Shown: one piece after another, positions 21,453-23,024 of the stretch
Layout of the letters: the number at the start of each line of letters is the position of its first letter
How positions within the stretch are numbered: position 1 is the first letter of the stretch
Source: a virus
Direction: 5' to 3' (one strand)
Virus record (IMG/VR): IMGVR_UViG_3300032288_001215
Location: 1 to 23,024 of that record
Length of the DNA: 23,024 nucleotides
Position numbers and translations under genes: made by a program
The notes under the pieces: model-generated
Seen by the model: only the letters and a program-made list of their open reading frames with translations
What the model was told of the DNA's origin: nothing
The model's database searches: none

Positions 21453-21601
21453 TGAACTTGAGAGAAAAGAAAAAGGAATATTTCCTACTGGGCATCTGCA
21501 TTGGTGGCATGGCTATCTGTGCGTTGTTGAACTGGCGAGATGGTGTTCATATGTGCGCTGGCGGTAGCTTCGCTGCTTTGGCGGGAGTTTTTGATGACTG
21601 A
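21452..21601 (+). CDS. Small membrane protein, 49 aa
   Basis: ATG 21452 overlaps the preceding TAA. A basic N-terminus (MNLREKKKEY) is followed by a hydrophobic segment (FLLGICIGGMAICALLNW), then a short loop and a second weakly hydrophobic segment (AGGSFAALAGVF). The positive start suggests the N-terminus stays in the cytoplasm. Not recognised. Confidence 0.55.
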   Translation: MNLREKKKEYFLLGICIGGMAICALLNWRDGVHMCAGGSFAALAGVFDD

Positions 21602-21653
21602 CCGTATAAGGAATTCGGAAAACCGTATACGGAATTCGGAGCTGGCGTTGTGA
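21594..21653 (+). CDS. Very small ORF, 19 aa, over the direct repeat
   Basis: ATG 21594 lies inside the end of the preceding gene and the TGA overlaps the next GTG start (GTGA), so it could couple translation across the repeat. It encodes MTDRIRNSENRIRNSELAL, a doubled RIRNSE unit reflecting the DNA repeat. It may simply be a leader; weakly supported. Confidence 0.25.
   Translation: MTDRIRNSENRIRNSELAL
21602..21640 (+). repeat. Tandem 18-bp direct repeat with palindromic core
   Basis: CCGTATAAGGAATTCGGA (21602-21619) and CCGTATACGGAATTCGGA (21623-21640) differ at one base and have a 21-base period. The second copy contains the perfect palindrome CCGTATACGG, and both contain GAATTC. Two helical turns apart, they could be bound by adjacent protomers of a regulator or initiator. 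Confidence 0.8.
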
Positions 21654-22399
21654 TTCACTATCACGGGTTGCCAATAACACCAGCCACAGCGGCTGTGCAG
21701 GCCATTGATGGCGGCCATGCATTTGTTAGCTTTGTGCATTCAGATCAACTGTCGATTGCGTTGGAGGTTGCGCAGTCATTTGCTTTGGATAACGGCGCAT
21801 TCTCAGCCTGGCGCAGCGGTAAGCCGGTGACTGATTGGGGTGATTACTACGAATGGATTGCCGAGTTGCACCGATACCCAGGCTTTGACTTTGCCGTGAT
21901 TCCTGACGTTATTGACGGCGACGAAGCTGCCAACGATGCGTTACTTGATGAATGGCCGTGGCGTAACTCGGCTCCTTGGGTTGGTGCGCCTGTGTGGCAT
22001 TTGCATGAGTCGCTGGAGCGTTTAGAGCGGCTTGTATTGAGCTGGCCACGTATTTGCCTGGGCAGTTCTGGCGACTACGCTGTAATTGGCACTGATGCCT
22101 GGTGGCAGCGTATGAGCCAGGCAATGGACGTTATTTGCGACCGTGCTGGCCGACCAGCGTGCAAGGTGCATGGGCTTAGGATGCTAGATCCAGCAGTGTT
22201 TTCAAAGTTTCCATTTGCCTCGGCAGACAGCACAAACATTGGCAGGAATGTCGGCATTGATAGCAAGTGGCGTGGAACCTACACGCCACCGACCAAGGAA
22301 GCTCGAGCAGCAGTCATGCGCACTAGGATTGAGGCACACCAAGCACAGGTGTTCTGGGATCGGAAGCTAAATCCTATTCAGCAGGGATTGTTTACATGA
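21650..22399 (+). CDS. TIM-barrel TGT/DpdA-like transglycosylase candidate
   Basis: 249 residues from GTG 21650. Motifs fall in the order of the TGT fold: FALDNGAFSAW (Asp47) resembles the LDSGGFQ base-binding loop; FAVIPDVIDG (Asp86) the second Asp loop; PVWHLHE and ICLGSSG the GLAVGE-like turn; CKVHGLRMLDPAVF and FASADSTNIGRN (Asp193) the region holding the nucleophile. In tRNA-guanine transglycosylases and phage DpdA these swap guanine for a 7-deazaguanine. No zinc motif is evident, as in some DpdA-type proteins. No queuosine/preQ0 synthesis gene is in the window, so any base would come from the host or genes elsewhere. The overlap with neighbours ties it to replication genes. Confidence 0.6.
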   Translation: MIHYHGLPITPATAAVQAIDGGHAFVSFVHSDQLSIALEVAQSFALDNGAFSAWRSGKPVTDWGDYYEWIAELHRYPGFDFAVIPDVIDGDEAANDALLDEWPWRNSAPWVGAPVWHLHESLERLERLVLSWPRICLGSSGDYAVIGTDAWWQRMSQAMDVICDRAGRPACKVHGLRMLDPAVFSKFPFASADSTNIGRNVGIDSKWRGTYTPPTKEARAAVMRTRIEAHQAQVFWDRKLNPIQQGLFT

Positions 22400-23024
22400 A
22401 CCCGTTACCTACAAACATTGTGGAGTTCAAGATCCCAAAGAAGCCCAGGGTCAAGGAGCGTGAGCCAGAGCCAGACCGGCGTAAGGTGGCTGTGCTGCCG
22501 ATTAAGGCTGTGTTCGACCAGAAGCTGACGCACGGTGGTTTGCAGGTCTTGGCGGCGATCTGCTCGTTTGCCAACAGGGCTGGCATCACCTGGGTGAGTC
22601 AGACCAGGCTAGCCAAAGACCTGGGGATCAGCCAGCAGGCTGTCAGCAAGCAGGTGATTCAGTTGCGAGAGCTGGGCTACCTGCAGACAGTCAAGAAGGG
22701 CTTCAAGGGCGAGAGATCGGACACCATCAGGGTGATATTTGACCCAACGATAGACACCGAGACAGCGATTGCAGTCACCAGTTCAATTGAAGACACAAGG
22801 CCACTTTATATGAAAGAGAAGCAACAGCAGGAACAGGACAACACCATCGATCCCGAAGGATTGAAACGCATCCAAGACATGATCCGAGGTGTTGTCAAAC
22901 CAATCAATGAACCAGCGAAGGAGTACGCCATGCCGAAGGGTAAAGACACCGTAACTGTTGCCAAGATGAAACAGCAAATCGCTGCCAAAAAGACAAAGAA
23001 AGAGGCTAGCAATCACAACCCTCA
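22396..23024 (+). CDS. Replication initiator-like winged-helix protein, 3' partial
   Basis: ATG 22396 overlaps the upstream stop (ATGA). About 209 residues are visible and the frame stays open at the end of the window. Residues about 33-117 form a winged helix: IKAVFDQKLTHGGLQVLAAI, then WVSQTRLAKDLGISQQAVSK as helix-turn-helix, and LRELGYLQTVKKGFKGERSD as the wing. This is the arrangement of phage replication protein O-type and RepA-like initiators. Residues about 140-205 are Gln/Lys-rich and flexible. It probably binds the origin and recruits a helicase, but the deciding C-terminal part is missing. Confidence 0.7.
   Translation, partial: MNPLPTNIVEFKIPKKPRVKEREPEPDRRKVAVLPIKAVFDQKLTHGGLQVLAAICSFANRAGITWVSQTRLAKDLGISQQAVSKQVIQLRELGYLQTVKKGFKGERSDTIRVIFDPTIDTETAIAVTSSIEDTRPLYMKEKQQQEQDNTIDPEGLKRIQDMIRGVVKPINEPAKEYAMPKGKDTVTVAKMKQQIAAKKTKKEASNHNP

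Overview
This window is a piece of a tailed-bacteriophage genome (or prophage) with podovirus-type virion genes. The late block encodes a tail tubular protein, three to four internal virion (DNA-ejection) proteins and a T7-type tail fibre, in the order seen in T7-like and BPP-1-like podoviruses. The host is almost certainly Gram-negative, because the lysis block ends in an embedded Rz/Rz1 spanin pair whose outer-membrane partner carries a lipobox. A betaproteobacterial (Burkholderiales-like) host is my guess from overall protein style, not something the sequence proves. Both ends are cut inside genes: the tail tubular protein at base 1 and a replication protein at base 23024.

Layout. (1) Bases 1-8558, + strand: tail tubular protein B-like (partial), gp14-like internal virion protein, a 597-aa and a 796-aa internal virion protein, and a 972-aa large ejection protein. 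The 796-aa protein contains a stretch that looks like the helix-hairpin-helix DNA glycosylase/lyase signature of the archaeal Ogg family. (2) Bases 8592-12923, + strand: an 831-aa fibre with a T7-type N-terminus, an Ala/Ser repeat shaft and a self-cleaving S74 chaperone; a 50-aa ORF; a second fibre-like protein; a 53-aa accessory protein; an HNH-AP2 homing endonuclease; and a 25-aa leftover resembling the tail of the 53-aa protein. (3) Bases 12916-15968, + strand: membrane proteins, a GH19 endolysin, a small lipoprotein, a candidate holin, a secreted peptide and nested Rz/Rz1, closed by a composite terminator (15961-16036).

(4) Bases 16017-19426, - strand: a compact operon read leftward from a divergent control region, holding an 81-aa protein, a small serine recombinase, a 26-aa membrane peptide, a 96-aa protein, a YqaJ/lambda-Exo-type exonuclease, a 62-aa protein and RecT. 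(5) Bases 19427-19608: divergent promoter region with a perfect 15-bp palindrome and a related second site that overlaps the -10 of the rightward promoter. (6) Bases 19609-23024, + strand: early rightward operon with a ribbon-helix-helix regulator, a NUMOD4-HNH endonuclease, an Hjc-like PD-(D/E)XK nuclease, a run of tiny ORFs, a Cro/YdaS-like HTH protein, a TIM-barrel protein resembling tRNA-guanine/DNA 7-deazaguanine transglycosylases (TGT/DpdA-like), and a winged-helix replication initiator.

How it fits together: the two early arms diverge from one control region. The left arm supplies single-strand-annealing recombination (exonuclease + RecT) plus a site-specific recombinase. The right arm supplies junction processing, replication initiation and perhaps base modification. 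The late strand converges on the left arm at the terminator. Almost every early gene overlaps its neighbour by 1-8 bases, so translation is probably coupled throughout. The observations I consider most worth following are the glycosylase-like motif in an ejected protein, the TGT/DpdA-like enzyme, and the HNH insertion with its duplicated flank. I saw no tRNA, rRNA, CRISPR array, insertion sequence or reverse transcriptase. There is no gene-free stretch longer than about 180 bases.
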